Assembly (NCBI RefSeq): GCF_003261635.1
Contig: NZ_QFXK01000031.1
Span: 434,001-498,000, forward strand
DNA length: 64,000 nucleotides
Direction: 5' to 3'
DNA from: Kribbella monticola
GTDB lineage: Bacteria; Actinomycetota; Actinomycetes; Propionibacteriales; Kribbellaceae
The first letter of the stretch is position 1, and each line of letters begins with the position of its first letter. The notes below the pieces were generated by a model. It had not been told where the DNA came from and made no database searches. It saw only the letters and a list, made by a program, of their open reading frames with translations. The position numbers and the translations under genes were made by a program. Of this stretch, positions 24,523 to 33,362 are shown piece after piece.

Positions 24523-25461
24523 ATGACTGACAACGCCACTCACGCCTGGGGCTACGGCCTTGCCACCGTCACCGAACAGGGCAGCACCCTGGACGTCTGG
24601 TATCCGGCCCCCGAACTGGGCGCCGCGCCCGCGGAGAGCAAGGCACCGGCCGAGCTGATCGCTGCCGAGGGCAACGACGATCTGCGCCGGGTCCGCCGGG
24701 TCGTGGTCAAGTCCGACATAGTCCTCGAGCAGGCGCCGGCCGACACGGCGGATGCGTACCTGCGGCTGCACCTGCTGTCGCACCGGCTGGTCCGCCCGCA
24801 CGGCGTGAACCTGGACGGCATCTTCGCCGCGCTGCCGAACAACGCGTGGACCTCGCACGGCCCGGTCCCGGTCGAGCAGGTCGAGCAGGTCCGGCTACGG
24901 GCCCGCGCGGCCGGACTGCACCTGGCCGTGACGAGCGTCGACAAGTTCCCGCGGATGACGGACTACGTCGTACCGAGCGGTGTCCGGATCGCCGACGCCG
25001 ACCGGGTCCGGCTGGGCGCGCACCTCGCCGCCGGGACCACCGTCATGCACGAGGGCTTCGTCAACTTCAACGCCGGCACGCTCGGTACGTCGATGGTCGA
25101 GGGCCGCATCGTCGCCGGCGTGGTGGTCGACGACGGCAGCGACATCGGCGCGGGCTCGTCGATCATGGGCACTCTGTCGGGCGGTGGCAAGCAGGTCATC
25201 TCGATCGGCAAGCGCTGCCTGCTGGGCGCGAACGGCGGCATCGGCATCTCGCTCGGCGACGACTGCGTAGTCGAAGCGGGCCTCTACGTCACCGCCGGTA
25301 CGAAGGTCACGCTGCCGGACGGCACCGTCGTCAAGGCACGCGAGCTGTCCGGTCAGCCCGGGCTGCTCTACCTGCGGAACTCGGTCACCGGCGCTGTCGA
25401 GGCGCGCCCCCGCAAGGGCGAGGGCATCACTCTCAACGAAGCGCTGCACGCCAACGCGTAG
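24523..25461 (+). CDS. dapD: Tetrahydrodipicolinate N-succinyltransferase (actinobacterial type)
   Basis: Transfers succinyl from succinyl-CoA to tetrahydrodipicolinate in the succinylase branch of lysine/DAP synthesis. The 312 residues match the longer actinobacterial DapD. It contains WGYGLATVT near the start, [42 protein letters not shown], and a C-terminal left-handed beta-helix with [19 protein letters not shown] and [16 protein letters not shown]. It is functionally paired with dapE (11596-12660). dapC, normally near fdxA in related genomes, is not found in the window. Confidence 0.96.
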   Translation: MTDNATHAWGYGLATVTEQGSTLDVWYPAPELGAAPAESKAPAELIAAEGNDDLRRVRRVVVKSDIVLEQAPADTADAYLRLHLLSHRLVRPHGVNLDGIFAALPNNAWTSHGPVPVEQVEQVRLRARAAGLHLAVTSVDKFPRMTDYVVPSGVRIADADRVRLGAHLAAGTTVMHEGFVNFNAGTLGTSMVEGRIVAGVVVDDGSDIGAGSSIMGTLSGGGKQVISIGKRCLLGANGGIGISLGDDCVVEAGLYVTAGTKVTLPDGTVVKARELSGQPGLLYLRNSVTGAVEARPRKGEGITLNEALHANA

Positions 25462-25557
25462 ACCGGTGGATGCCAACCAACGCGCGCCACAGTACGTCGT
25501 ACCGACTGTGACTCATCCAACGGAACCAGGGCCCTCCCGCCGGACGTTGAGACACGT

Positions 25558-26535
25558 ATGCCGGTGAAGCGCGGTCCGATAGTCGCTGTAGCAGCAGTGG
25601 GTGTGCTGGCGCTCGCTGTCGCCGCGGGTATCTCCGCGATCAACGGCAAGGGCGTCGGACCGCTGCTGCCGCCACGGGAGCAGTGCGAAGCGACAGCGGG
25701 CGGCAACACGGTCGTACTCGACCTGGACCAGGCGGAGTCGGCCGCGATCATCGTCGGAGTCGCCGTACGACGTGGGCTGCCGGCCAAAGCCGCCACGATC
25801 GCCTTGGCCACGGCGTACCAGGAATCCAACCTACGCAACGTCAACCACGGCGACCGCGATTCACTGGGTCTGTTCCAGCAACGGCCGTCGCAGGGCTGGG
25901 GAACGGCCGCGCAGGTGCGTGATCCGCACTATGCGTCCTGGAAGTTCTACGACGCGCTGTTGAAGGTGCGGAACTACCAGCAACTCGCGGTGACCGTCGC
26001 TGCCGACAGGGTGCAGCGCAGCGCGTTCCCCAACGCGTACGCCGATCATGAGGCTGACGCGCGGGTTCTGGCGTCAGCGTTGACAGGCAACACCAAGCAG
26101 GCATTGAGCTGCACCGTCAACACCTCGTCGATGCAACCGGAAGCGATGGGCACCAACGGCCTGACTCCACGCGCCGAGGCTGTTCGCCAGGATCTGCTGA
26201 AGACCTTCGGGAAGCTCTCGATAGGGGGCTACGAGCCCGGCGGCACCAAGACCGGACACATGGAAGGCTCCGCGCACTACGACGGTCGCGCGCTCGATAT
26301 CTTCGTCAAACCGATCTCGACGGCGAACACTCTCAAAGGCTGGGCGCTCGCGCAGTACCTCGTCGCCCGGGCAGACCATCTGAAGATCCGCACGGTCATC
26401 TTCTCCGACCGCATCTGGACGGCAGGCTCCAAGTCCGACGACGGGTGGCGCACCTACACCCCACCCGACCGCCCGGGCAACAAAGACACCCTCCGCCACC
26501 TGGACCACGTCCACGTCGACGTCATCGAACACTGA
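25558..26535 (+). CDS. Exported two-domain cell-wall hydrolase: lysozyme-like plus D,D-peptidase-like domain
   Basis: A 325-residue protein with one N-terminal hydrophobic helix (residues 8-26), serving as an anchor or signal. Residues about 60-140 have the transglycosylase/lysozyme look: ATAYQESNLRNVNHGDRDSLGLFQQRPSQGWG, with a likely catalytic Glu in QES. Residues about 205-325 match the ARB_07466-like C-terminal family: GHMEGSAHYDGRALDIF and a final HLDHVHVDV, whose H-x6-D and H-x-H spacing recalls M15 zinc peptidases. It may therefore cut both glycan and peptide. The gene stands alone after dapD and is followed by a very strong hairpin. Enzymatic activity is inferred. Confidence 0.72.
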   Translation: MPVKRGPIVAVAAVGVLALAVAAGISAINGKGVGPLLPPREQCEATAGGNTVVLDLDQAESAAIIVGVAVRRGLPAKAATIALATAYQESNLRNVNHGDRDSLGLFQQRPSQGWGTAAQVRDPHYASWKFYDALLKVRNYQQLAVTVAADRVQRSAFPNAYADHEADARVLASALTGNTKQALSCTVNTSSMQPEAMGTNGLTPRAEAVRQDLLKTFGKLSIGGYEPGGTKTGHMEGSAHYDGRALDIFVKPISTANTLKGWALAQYLVARADHLKIRTVIFSDRIWTAGSKSDDGWRTYTPPDRPGNKDTLRHLDHVHVDVIEH

Positions 26536-26564
26536 TTGCTGTCAGGGCAGCGGGATGGAACGTA

Positions 26565-26602
26565 CTCACGGCTCCCCCAGCCGATGCTGGAGGAGCCGTG
26601 AG
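26565..26602. terminator. Strong two-step hairpin between convergent genes
   Basis: CTCACGGCTCC (26565-26575) pairs with GGAGCCGTGAG (26592-26602). Inside, CCAGC-CGAT-GCTGG continues the stem after one mismatched base pair. It lies between the wall-hydrolase gene and fdxA and can terminate both. The inner CCCAGCCGATGC word recurs elsewhere in the window. Confidence 0.8.
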
Positions 26603-26616
26603 AGGTGAGCTGTTCG

Positions 26617-26943
26617 TTACTCGTCGTGTTCCTGCGGGGGCAGGGCGGCGATGAACGGGTGGTCCTTGTCGATCTTGCCGAGCTTGGAGGCGCCGCCGGG
26701 CGAACCCAGGTCGTTGAAGAAGTCGACGTTCGCGGTGTAGTAGTCCTTCCACTGCTCTGGGGTGTCGTCTTCGTAGTAGATCGCCTCGACCGGGCAGACC
26801 GGCTCGCATGCTCCGCAGTCGACGCACTCGTCGGGGTGGATGTAAAGCATCCGGTTGCCCTCGTAGATGCAGTCGACGGGGCATTCCTCGACGCAGGCGA
26901 GGTCCTTGAGGTCAACACACGGCTGCGCGATGACGTAGGTCAC
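26617..26943 (-). CDS. fdxA: 7Fe ferredoxin
   Basis: A 108-residue ferredoxin with one [3Fe-4S] and one [4Fe-4S] cluster, a soluble electron carrier. The first cluster region reads PCVDLKDLACVEECPVDC, and the second is ECVDCGACEPVCPVEAIYYEDD. The actinobacterial C-terminal extension (EQWKDYYTANVDFFNDLG) is present. GTG 26943 is the start because GGAGGAG lies 7 bases upstream and the family begins TYVIAQPC. In mycobacteria and streptomycetes dapC follows directly; here the next gene is convergent and unrelated. It is divergent from a GNAT gene, a pairing seen in other actinobacteria. Confidence 0.96.
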   Translation of the reverse strand: MTYVIAQPCVDLKDLACVEECPVDCIYEGNRMLYIHPDECVDCGACEPVCPVEAIYYEDDTPEQWKDYYTANVDFFNDLGSPGGASKLGKIDKDHPFIAALPPQEHDE

Positions 26944-27059
26944 TGGTACTCCTCCTATAGCCAGCAAGCGCAGCGGTCAGGGTGCTGCGGTGCGGTGGTG
27001 CTCGATGCAGTCTCTAGTATCAGGCTAGTACTACGCCCACTCTGCCAGGAGTCCGCATC

Positions 27060-27989
27060 GTGTCAGGCCTCAGCGCCCGTGATATCGGCCACCGTGTCGT
27101 GGTTCGCCATCGGCTCCCCGGCGGTCAGCTGACCGATGTGCTCGGCGTGCTCCAGTCCCTGGACGCCGACTCGCTCGTGGTGCGTCATGCCGACAGTACG
27201 CCGTACGCGGTCAAGCTGGCCGATGTGAGCGCGGCCAAGCCGATCCCCCCGCTCCCGCTCCGGCCGGTGGATGTGGAGCAACTGTTCCTCACCACAGCGC
27301 TCGGCCGCCCCGCTGTGGAGACCGTGCACCTTGGGCAGTGGTTGCTCCGGGCCTCGCAGGGCTGGACGGGCCGGGCCAACTCGCTCCTGCCCGCCGGAGA
27401 CCCTGGGATGCCGCTGAGCGACGCGCTGAAGCAAGCCGTGGCCTTCTACGAGGAGCGAGGACTTCGTCCGCTGGCTCTGGTCAGGCTTGGCACGCCCCTC
27501 GAAGCCGAGTTCCGGCAGCACGGCTGGGTCGAGTCGAGGCCGGGTGAATCGGATGCGCTCGTCCTGCACACGTCGTTGGATCTGGTGAACGGCGTACCGG
27601 CGTACGAGGTCGAGGTGCACGGCAAGCCCGACGACGAGTGGTACGGGACCGCCTTCGACGGTGAGGTGCCTGCCCCGGCGCCCGCGGTGATGGAGGGTGC
27701 TCCCAAGGCGGTCTTCGCCTCGGTCCGCCTGGACGGCACAGTCGTCGCCGTCGGCCGCGGGTCGATGACGGGCCATTGGCTCGGCATCGACGGAGTCCGC
27801 GTCGTTCCGGAGTACAGGAGGAGGGGACTGGCCACCGCCGTGCTCCAGGGGCTCGCGCGCTGGTCAGGGGCTCAGGGCGGCCGGCGGACCTACCTTGAAG
27901 TGCTCGAAGGCAACACCGCCGCGCTCAGTACCTACCTGAGCCTCGGCTACACAGAGGCCTACCGCTATCGCTACCTGACCAACCGGTGA
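27060..27989 (+). CDS. GNAT N-acetyltransferase with N-terminal accessory domain
   Basis: A 309-residue protein. The first ~65 residues form a small beta-rich domain (IGHRVVVRHRLPGGQLTDVLGVLQ, LVVRHADSTPYAVKLADV), and the C-terminal ~100 residues hold the acetyl-CoA site VRVVPEYRRRGLATAVLQGLARW, followed by YLEVLEGNTAALSTYLSLGYTEAYRYRY. The middle looks like a degenerate second GNAT module (LRASQGWTGRANSLLPAGDPG), common in this actinobacterial family found beside fdxA. GTG 27060 is used. It converges on and overlaps the DHA2 transporter by 19 bp. The acceptor is unknown. Confidence 0.82.
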   Translation: MSGLSARDIGHRVVVRHRLPGGQLTDVLGVLQSLDADSLVVRHADSTPYAVKLADVSAAKPIPPLPLRPVDVEQLFLTTALGRPAVETVHLGQWLLRASQGWTGRANSLLPAGDPGMPLSDALKQAVAFYEERGLRPLALVRLGTPLEAEFRQHGWVESRPGESDALVLHTSLDLVNGVPAYEVEVHGKPDDEWYGTAFDGEVPAPAPAVMEGAPKAVFASVRLDGTVVAVGRGSMTGHWLGIDGVRVVPEYRRRGLATAVLQGLARWSGAQGGRRTYLEVLEGNTAALSTYLSLGYTEAYRYRYLTNR

Positions 27990-29356
27990 GCAGAAGCCGC
28001 CCCAAGCACCGCCAGCACGACAAAGCCAGCCAGTACGACGCTCAGCGCGTCGGCGGGCGACGTGTGCCCCGAGGTGAGCCACGCGTACACAGAGCCCGAC
28101 ACAGCGACTCCGAGAGCCCCCGAGAGCTGGGCGTTGGTAGCGACGACACCGGAGAGGTCTGACGCGTACTGCGTCGGCATGCTCGACGTCACCGCTCCGA
28201 TCAACGTGTTGGCGCTGATCCCCAGCCCTAGCCCTCCGATAGCGAGCAGGCCGAACAGCAGCGGCCCAGCGACTCCACCGAGCAGCAGGTAGACCAACAC
28301 AGCCAGGTAGCCCGTTGCCAGCAGCAAACACCCGATCACGGGCATCCCGCGGTAGGTGCGCCGCAACCGAGGCAGTACCGGCCCGGCCACGCCGAACGCG
28401 GCCACCCAAGCAACCATCGCGAATCCCGCGTACGCCGGGCTCTTGCCGAGTCCCTGCTGGAGATACAACGCGAGGACGAACAGCAGTGCGAAGTACGTGC
28501 CAGTGGTGAACGCGTGCGCGAGTAGGCCGGCGCGGACCGAGGCGTTTCGTAGTACGGGACGGGCGATGAGCGGACGGCCACCGCGAGCGACGGCTTGGCG
28601 TTCGCCGTACTCGAAGAGGGCGAGCATCGGGGCGCTGAGGGCGAGGCAGATCCAGGACCAGGCGGGCCAGCCGCGTTCCGATCCGAGCAGCAGCGGCACG
28701 ATCACCAGCAGGACGGCAGCGGACAAGGTGAGTACGCCGCGCAGGTCGAGCGGCTGCCGCTCACCGTGGACCTCGTCAGCCGGTAGGACGCGGCGAGCGA
28801 CCAGCAGCAGGACGACACCGATCGGCACGTTGATCAAGAAGATCGGCCGCCAACTGGTACCGAACAGGTTCGCCGCGATCAGCAGGCCGCCCAGGACCTG
28901 GCCGGCCACGGCTCCTCCCGACAACGCGATCGAGAAGTACCCGAGCGCCCGCAGCCGATCCCGGCCGGCGAAGTGCAACTGGATACCGCTCAGCACCTGC
29001 GGAACCATCAGCGCCGCACCCGCGCCCTGGACGAACCGCGCCACCGTCAGCGAGTAGATCTCCGGCGCGACCCCACACACCAGCGAAGCCGCGGTGAACA
29101 CGGACAGACCGAGCACGAAGACGCGCTTGTAGCCGAACGACGACCCCAGTCGCGCACCGGTGATGAGCAGTACTGCGAACGCGACCACGTACCCGGAGAC
29201 CACCAGCGCGACCTGTCCTTCCGACGCGCTCAGATCGAGGCCGATCGACGGCGCGGCGATGTTGGCGACGGCCGTATCCACGTTCGCCATGAACTGCCCG
29301 GTGAGCAGAACTGCCAGCAGAGCGGACCGGCGGGAGGTGCGGGTGAGTAGGAGCAT
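27971..29356 (-). CDS. MFS transporter of the DHA2 (EmrB/QacA, 14-helix) family
   Basis: A 461-residue proton-coupled exporter. The N-terminus LLAVLLTGQFMANVDTAVANIAAPSI carries the DHA2 motif with Asp in helix 1 (NVDTAVANI). GARLGSSFGYKRVFVLGLSVFTAAS is the MFS motif A region, and RFVQGAGAALMVPQVLSGI is motif C. About 14 hydrophobic segments are visible. ATG 29356 is chosen because the helix starts there; upstream codons (29395) are not conserved. It is divergent from the MazF-like gene with only 53 bp between starts. Substrates are likely drugs or metabolites, not identifiable. Confidence 0.9.
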   Translation of the reverse strand: MLLLTRTSRRSALLAVLLTGQFMANVDTAVANIAAPSIGLDLSASEGQVALVVSGYVVAFAVLLITGARLGSSFGYKRVFVLGLSVFTAASLVCGVAPEIYSLTVARFVQGAGAALMVPQVLSGIQLHFAGRDRLRALGYFSIALSGGAVAGQVLGGLLIAANLFGTSWRPIFLINVPIGVVLLLVARRVLPADEVHGERQPLDLRGVLTLSAAVLLVIVPLLLGSERGWPAWSWICLALSAPMLALFEYGERQAVARGGRPLIARPVLRNASVRAGLLAHAFTTGTYFALLFVLALYLQQGLGKSPAYAGFAMVAWVAAFGVAGPVLPRLRRTYRGMPVIGCLLLATGYLAVLVYLLLGGVAGPLLFGLLAIGGLGLGISANTLIGAVTSSMPTQYASDLSGVVATNAQLSGALGVAVSGSVYAWLTSGHTSPADALSVVLAGFVVLAVLGAASAHRLVR

Positions 29357-29409
29357 GTGGATGGAACGGCGTACGGACCGATCGTGTGAGGGCACAGTAG
29401 GGTCGGCCC

Positions 29410-29847
29410 ATGGCAGACCACACGGCGGAGCGGCCGGAGTACGTGGGTGACTACGAGGGCACCGTGCGGGTGGAGTACACCCCGCATCCGGACGACGGCG
29501 TGGCGGATCCGGGCGAGATCGTCTGGACCTGGGTGCCGTTCGAGGAGGACCACCACCGCGGCAAGGACCGGCCGGTGCTGGTGGTCGGATCGGACGGTCC
29601 CTGGCTACTCGCGCTGATCCTGACCAGCAAGGACCACGACCGCGATGCCGCCGACGAGGCGCGCTGGGGCCGCGTTTGGCTCGACATCGGCAGCGGCCCG
29701 TGGGACAAGGACGGCCGGCGGTCCGAAGTACGGCTGGATCGCGTACTACGGATCGATCCCGGCCAGGTCCGCCGGGAGGGCGCCGTGATCGGCGAGGACC
29801 TCTTCAACGACGTCGCCGATCACCTGCACCAGCTCCACCGCTCCTGA
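29410..29847 (+). CDS. PemK/MazF-like protein without an adjacent antitoxin
   Basis: A 145-residue protein. The N-terminal 30 residues are charged; the core resembles the MazF/PemK/CcdB barrel: DPGEIVWTWVPFEED (G-x-I-V-W strand), GKDRPVLVVGSDGPWLLALILTSKDHD (RPVLVV strand and the catalytic-loop-like S/T region), then VRLDRVLRIDPGQVRREGAVI. MazF toxins cut mRNA. The insertion before RPVLVV and the absence of an antitoxin ORF on either side suggest a domesticated, solitary actinobacterial version whose toxicity is doubtful. A hairpin follows. Confidence 0.65.
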   Translation: MADHTAERPEYVGDYEGTVRVEYTPHPDDGVADPGEIVWTWVPFEEDHHRGKDRPVLVVGSDGPWLLALILTSKDHDRDAADEARWGRVWLDIGSGPWDKDGRRSEVRLDRVLRIDPGQVRREGAVIGEDLFNDVADHLHQLHRS

Positions 29848-29861
29848 GCCGAACCGTCCGG

Positions 29862-29892
29862 CGAGCCTGTGAGCCCGATCGGAGCAGGCTCG
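29862..29892. terminator. Hairpin between MazF-like and VanW genes
   Basis: CGAGCCTG (29862-29869) pairs with CAGGCTCG (29885-29892). The 15-base loop contains the self-complementary CCGATCGG. It lies between two convergent genes and is probably a bidirectional terminator. No long T-run is seen. Confidence 0.6.
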
Positions 29893-29902
29893 TGGCGGAC
29901 GA

Positions 29903-31642
29903 TCAGCTCGGCGGACGCGGTGACGTCGGGGTCGAGGGCGGCGTGGTGCCCGGCTTCGGGCCGCAGCGGATGTCGTCGGCGGCGTTGTACTTCGTGGTGA
30001 AGGACTCCGTCTTGACCCGCTGACCGTTCTTCGCGAAGTACCGGTAGATGGTGATGTCGAAGCCACCGGTCGGCGCCTGCGTCCGGCAGTCGGCCGCGGT
30101 GTTGTAGACCACCGAGGGCGAGCGGAAGTTCGACTTCGCCGAGGCGCCCGCGGTGATGTCCCAGACCTTGGTGCCCCAGATCTTCACCGTCAGCGTGCCC
30201 TGGTTGCCGGGCGTCGACGGCGTGAAGATGGTCTGCACCAGGATGCCGTGACCGGAGTCGTTGAGGAACTTCAGATCGACCGAACCCCAGGCGACGGTGG
30301 CCTCGCGGCCGACCGGGTAGCGGCTGATGTAGACGCTGTGCGCCTTGTGCTCGACATCCTTCAGCCCGGCGAAGAAGGCCGCATTGAAGGTGGTGGTGGC
30401 CGACTGCGAGACGCCACCGCCGAGGTCGAGGACGAACTTGCCGCCGTTGATGATGTTGCCCTCGGTGAAGCCGTTCTCCTTGGTGCGCTCGCCGACGATC
30501 TTGTTCAGGCTGAACATCTCGCCCGGCTTCAGCAGCGTGCCGTTGATCCGGCGGGCCGCCGTACCGATGTTCACGTTCCGGTAGGTGGCGTGCGGGAAGT
30601 GGGTGGTGAACTGACCCATCACTTCCTTGATCCCGAGCGCCTGCGCCGCCTCGGTGGTGACCTTCGCCTTGGACTTGGCCAGGCCCACCGACGCCTTCCG
30701 CTCGCTGCCGGTCTTCGGCAGGATCGACAGGATCGCGGGCACCACCTTGTCGCGGGCGACGACCATGCCGTCGACGGCTGGGATCACCTGCGGCTTGCCA
30801 CCCACGATCTCGACCCGGGCGTCCTTCGGCAGCGACTCGAGCTGCTTGAACCTCTCTTTGAACAGCGGCTCCAGCTTGGCCGCGTCCAGGCTCGGGGTGA
30901 AGTCACCGTCCTTGGCGACCAGCTTCAGCGCGGGGGCGAACTCGCTCGGCTTGAGGTCGACGCCCTTGTCCCCGACGGTGAGCCGGATCGGCCCGGACAT
31001 CGCCGGCTCGGCGTACTCCTTCATGGCCTTGTTGATCGCGTCCGTGCCGGCCGAGGGCTTGCTCACGTCGACCGGGAGGTCGCGCGGATTGCCGTCGGAC
31101 GGGAAACCCGACACCAGGGTGTCGGCGGCCTTGTCGTTGTCCAGCTGGAGACCGTCGGCGGGCGCGTGCTGCACCGGCTTGGCGTCGGTGAAGGTGATCG
31201 TGCCCTCGGTGGCCGGACGGTTCACCTGCTCGGCCAGCTTGTCGACCGCGGCCTTCAGCTTGGCCTCGTCGCGATCGATCACCGGCGCGACCGCGTCGCC
31301 ACCGGTCAGTACCTGCCACATCCGGGCCGGGTTGAGGCTACGGCCGGCCCCGGCCGCCTCGACGGTCGCGTCCACGTCGAAGCTGAGCCCGGCATCGGCC
31401 GGCTTGACCTGGTACGTCGAGTCGCCGGCCTTGACCTTGATCGGCACGCTCAGCCGGTCCTTGATCCCGGCCTGCAACTTCGCCTTGGCCGCCGCCTCGG
31501 ACAGGCCGCCGAGCGGGATGCCGAGGACGGTCGTGTCCCCTGGAGTCTTGTCACCGGTGAATGCGTACGCGGCGCCGTAGGCGATCACGAGCACCCCGAA
31601 TCCGGCCGCGGCGATGATCCCCGCGAGCTGTTTTCTCCCCAC
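29903..31642 (-). CDS. VanW-family membrane-anchored protein with PG_binding_4 repeats
   Basis: A 579-residue envelope protein. Residues 6-28 form a single N-terminal membrane helix (GIIAAAGFGVLVIAYGAAYAF). Two PG_binding_4-type regions follow (about 40-190 and 200-330), each with repeats such as GIPLGGLSEAAAKAKLQAGI. The VanW domain spans roughly 345-480, with GEMFSLNKIVGERTKENGFTEG and DLGGGVSQSATTTFNAAFFAG. The tail is Pro/Ser/Thr-rich. VanW occurs in some vancomycin-resistance clusters but its activity is unknown; family members without van genes, as here, are widespread and not evidence of resistance. Its start has a GGAGGAC site. Confidence 0.9.
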   Translation of the reverse strand: MGRKQLAGIIAAAGFGVLVIAYGAAYAFTGDKTPGDTTVLGIPLGGLSEAAAKAKLQAGIKDRLSVPIKVKAGDSTYQVKPADAGLSFDVDATVEAAGAGRSLNPARMWQVLTGGDAVAPVIDRDEAKLKAAVDKLAEQVNRPATEGTITFTDAKPVQHAPADGLQLDNDKAADTLVSGFPSDGNPRDLPVDVSKPSAGTDAINKAMKEYAEPAMSGPIRLTVGDKGVDLKPSEFAPALKLVAKDGDFTPSLDAAKLEPLFKERFKQLESLPKDARVEIVGGKPQVIPAVDGMVVARDKVVPAILSILPKTGSERKASVGLAKSKAKVTTEAAQALGIKEVMGQFTTHFPHATYRNVNIGTAARRINGTLLKPGEMFSLNKIVGERTKENGFTEGNIINGGKFVLDLGGGVSQSATTTFNAAFFAGLKDVEHKAHSVYISRYPVGREATVAWGSVDLKFLNDSGHGILVQTIFTPSTPGNQGTLTVKIWGTKVWDITAGASAKSNFRSPSVVYNTAADCRTQAPTGGFDITIYRYFAKNGQRVKTESFTTKYNAADDIRCGPKPGTTPPSTPTSPRPPS

Positions 31643-31729
31643 CGGACAGAGTCCTCCTGCTCGAACAACCAGACAGACGCCACTACCTGTCGAATGGCAG
31701 AACCGGCATTCTACGGGATGAGGGCAGCC

Positions 31730-32248
31730 TCAGTTGCCCCGTAGTTCCCGGTATCGCCCCGCGTAGTAGATCAGTGCCGCAGGGTCAACGGCCTCGTCCG
31801 CGCCCAGGCTCAGCACCTCGCCGACCACGATCGTGTGGTCCCCGCCGTCATAGGTCGCCGAGGTCCGGCACTCCAGCCAGGAGAGCGCTCCCCCGATCAC
31901 CGGGCAGCCCGTCTTCGGTCCGGGCGCCGTACCGATGCCGTCGAACTGGCTGAGCAGATCGCGCCCCGACTTCGCGAACCGCTCCGCGATCGGCTGCTGG
32001 TCGGCACCGAGCACCGAGACGGCCCAGAACCCGCACTCCAGTACCGCGTCGTGCATCCGGACCCCCTTGTCGACACAGACCAGCACCAGCGGCGGATCGA
32101 GCGACACCGAGGTGAACGCGTTCGCGGTCATCGCGTGCGCGACGCCACCCTGCAGGGTGCTCATGATCGTGATACCCGAGGCGAACCGGCCCAACGCCGT
32201 ACGGAACTCCCCAGGCGCGACGCTGCCACCGGGATCCGAAGTCACCAC
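31730..32248 (-). CDS. Flavin reductase-family (FMN-binding split-barrel) protein
   Basis: A 172-residue flavin reductase-like protein, expected to reduce FMN or FAD with NAD(P)H for a partner monooxygenase. The N-terminal FRTALGRFASGITIMST and HAMTANAFTSVSLDPPLVLVCVD are the classic HpaC/HsaB-type flavin-contact motifs, and the C-terminal GDHTIVVGEVLSLG is also conserved. No monooxygenase gene is beside it, so the partner lies elsewhere or the protein acts generally. It lies 138 bp from mshB, with a hairpin in the gap. Confidence 0.87.
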   Translation of the reverse strand: MVTSDPGGSVAPGEFRTALGRFASGITIMSTLQGGVAHAMTANAFTSVSLDPPLVLVCVDKGVRMHDAVLECGFWAVSVLGADQQPIAERFAKSGRDLLSQFDGIGTAPGPKTGCPVIGGALSWLECRTSATYDGGDHTIVVGEVLSLGADEAVDPAALIYYAGRYRELRGN

Positions 32249-32329
32249 AGCAGCCTAAGCCGCGGGATTGGTTGACGGCTCAACGCGGTGTGTGTCACCT
32301 GTCACTGTCGTCCCTCACCTCCCGTACTC

Positions 32330-32379
32330 CGCCGCCGCGGGCCGACCCGTAGCGCCGGGTCCGCGTCGTCGCGGCGGCG
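32330..32379. terminator. Nested inverted repeats after mshB
   Basis: The outer arms CGCCGCCGCG (32330-32339) and CGCGGCGGCG (32370-32379) pair perfectly. Inner arms GACCCG (32344-32349) and CGGGTC (32356-32361) also pair. It begins 7 bases after the mshB stop on the minus strand and is probably its terminator. There is no T-run. Confidence 0.6.
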
Positions 32380-32386
32380 TTGTCGG

Positions 32387-33295
32387 TCAGAGGCCGGCGA
32401 ACAGGTCGTGTTCCTGTCCGTCGGGGCCTGGTGCCGGGGTGCCCTTGACGAGGCGGTAGTGCTCGCTGGCCCAGATCTGGTGGCCGTTGTTGTTGGACAG
32501 CGCGAAGAACGGACCGTCGACGGTGATCTGGGTGGCGTGCGCCTTCATCGCGTTCATCTTGCGGTCGACGTACTCCTCGCCGTCGATCACACAGTCGATC
32601 AGCCGGTCGGGGGTGATCATCTTGTACTCCGCGTCGGGGTCCATGCCCTCGAACGTGGTGGTGTCACCGGCCTCACGGAGCCTGCGCAGGCTGTCGCGGA
32701 AGCTGTTCTCCGACATCGCCATCCAGTAGATCTTCGCGATGTCCCAGGGCTCGCCCAGGTCTTCGCGGTACGACCGGGCGGCGGCGAGCGCGGCCGCATA
32801 GGTGGCGACGCGGTGGGCCTTGATGTGGTCGGGGTGTCCGTAGTTGCCGAACTCGTCGTAGGTGACCAGGACCTGCGGGCGCAGCTCGCGGATGATCGGG
32901 ACCAGGTCGTTGGCCGCGGCGACCAGGTCGGCCTGCCAGAAGCTCTCCGGCCGGGTCTGGGGCGGAACGGCGGCGTTGCCCTCGTCGTCGTAGATCATCC
33001 CGGTGTCGCGGTACTTGCCCGGGCCGCCGAGGAACCGGTGGTCGGTCACGCCGAGCTCGTCCATCGCGGCGGCCAGCTCACCGATCCGGTGCCGGCCGAG
33101 CTGGTCGGTCTGGTCGGCGGCCAGGTGCTCGAGCTCGGGAACCAGCACCTCGCCTTCCTCGCCGAGAGTGCAGGTGACCAGGGTGACGTGGGCGCCTTCG
33201 GCCACATACCGGGCCATGGTGACGCCGTTGTTGATCGTCTCGTCGTCGGGATGGGCATGCACCAGCAGCAGCCGGCGGTCGGGAAGCTCGCTCAT
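32387..33295 (-). CDS. mshB: N-acetyl-glucosaminyl-inositol deacetylase (mycothiol synthesis)
   Basis: A zinc LmbE-family deacetylase that removes acetyl from GlcNAc-inositol, the second committed step in mycothiol synthesis. The 302 residues are normal for MshB. The AHPDDE zinc motif is at residues 14-19, and the second ligand is in GNYGHPDHIKAH. The VTCTLGEEGEVLVPELEHLAAD segment and the GGPGKYRDTGM loop fit MshB better than the paralogue Mca (mycothiol conjugate amidase), but Mca is the main alternative. Mycothiol would also serve the MDMPI-family protein at 14056. Confidence 0.88.
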   Translation of the reverse strand: MSELPDRRLLLVHAHPDDETINNGVTMARYVAEGAHVTLVTCTLGEEGEVLVPELEHLAADQTDQLGRHRIGELAAAMDELGVTDHRFLGGPGKYRDTGMIYDDEGNAAVPPQTRPESFWQADLVAAANDLVPIIRELRPQVLVTYDEFGNYGHPDHIKAHRVATYAAALAAARSYREDLGEPWDIAKIYWMAMSENSFRDSLRRLREAGDTTTFEGMDPDAEYKMITPDRLIDCVIDGEEYVDRKMNAMKAHATQITVDGPFFALSNNNGHQIWASEHYRLVKGTPAPGPDGQEHDLFAGL

Positions 33296-33362
33296 GCGGC
33301 CAGCCTACGTCGCAGCGCAGACAGTTCTCGGCGACCGCGGTGGGCCCGCCGGCTGCTCGATC

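Noticed and set aside
23545-24552. VanW, APH-fold and MFS genes as an antibiotic resistance island
   Set aside because: No vanHAX or other resistance genes are linked, and these families are mostly housekeeping or of unknown substrate in actinobacteria.
32296-32307. Two adjacent TGTCAC words near 32296 as another ECF41 promoter
   Set aside because: No CGTC with a 16-base spacer follows in a useful orientation to a gene start.
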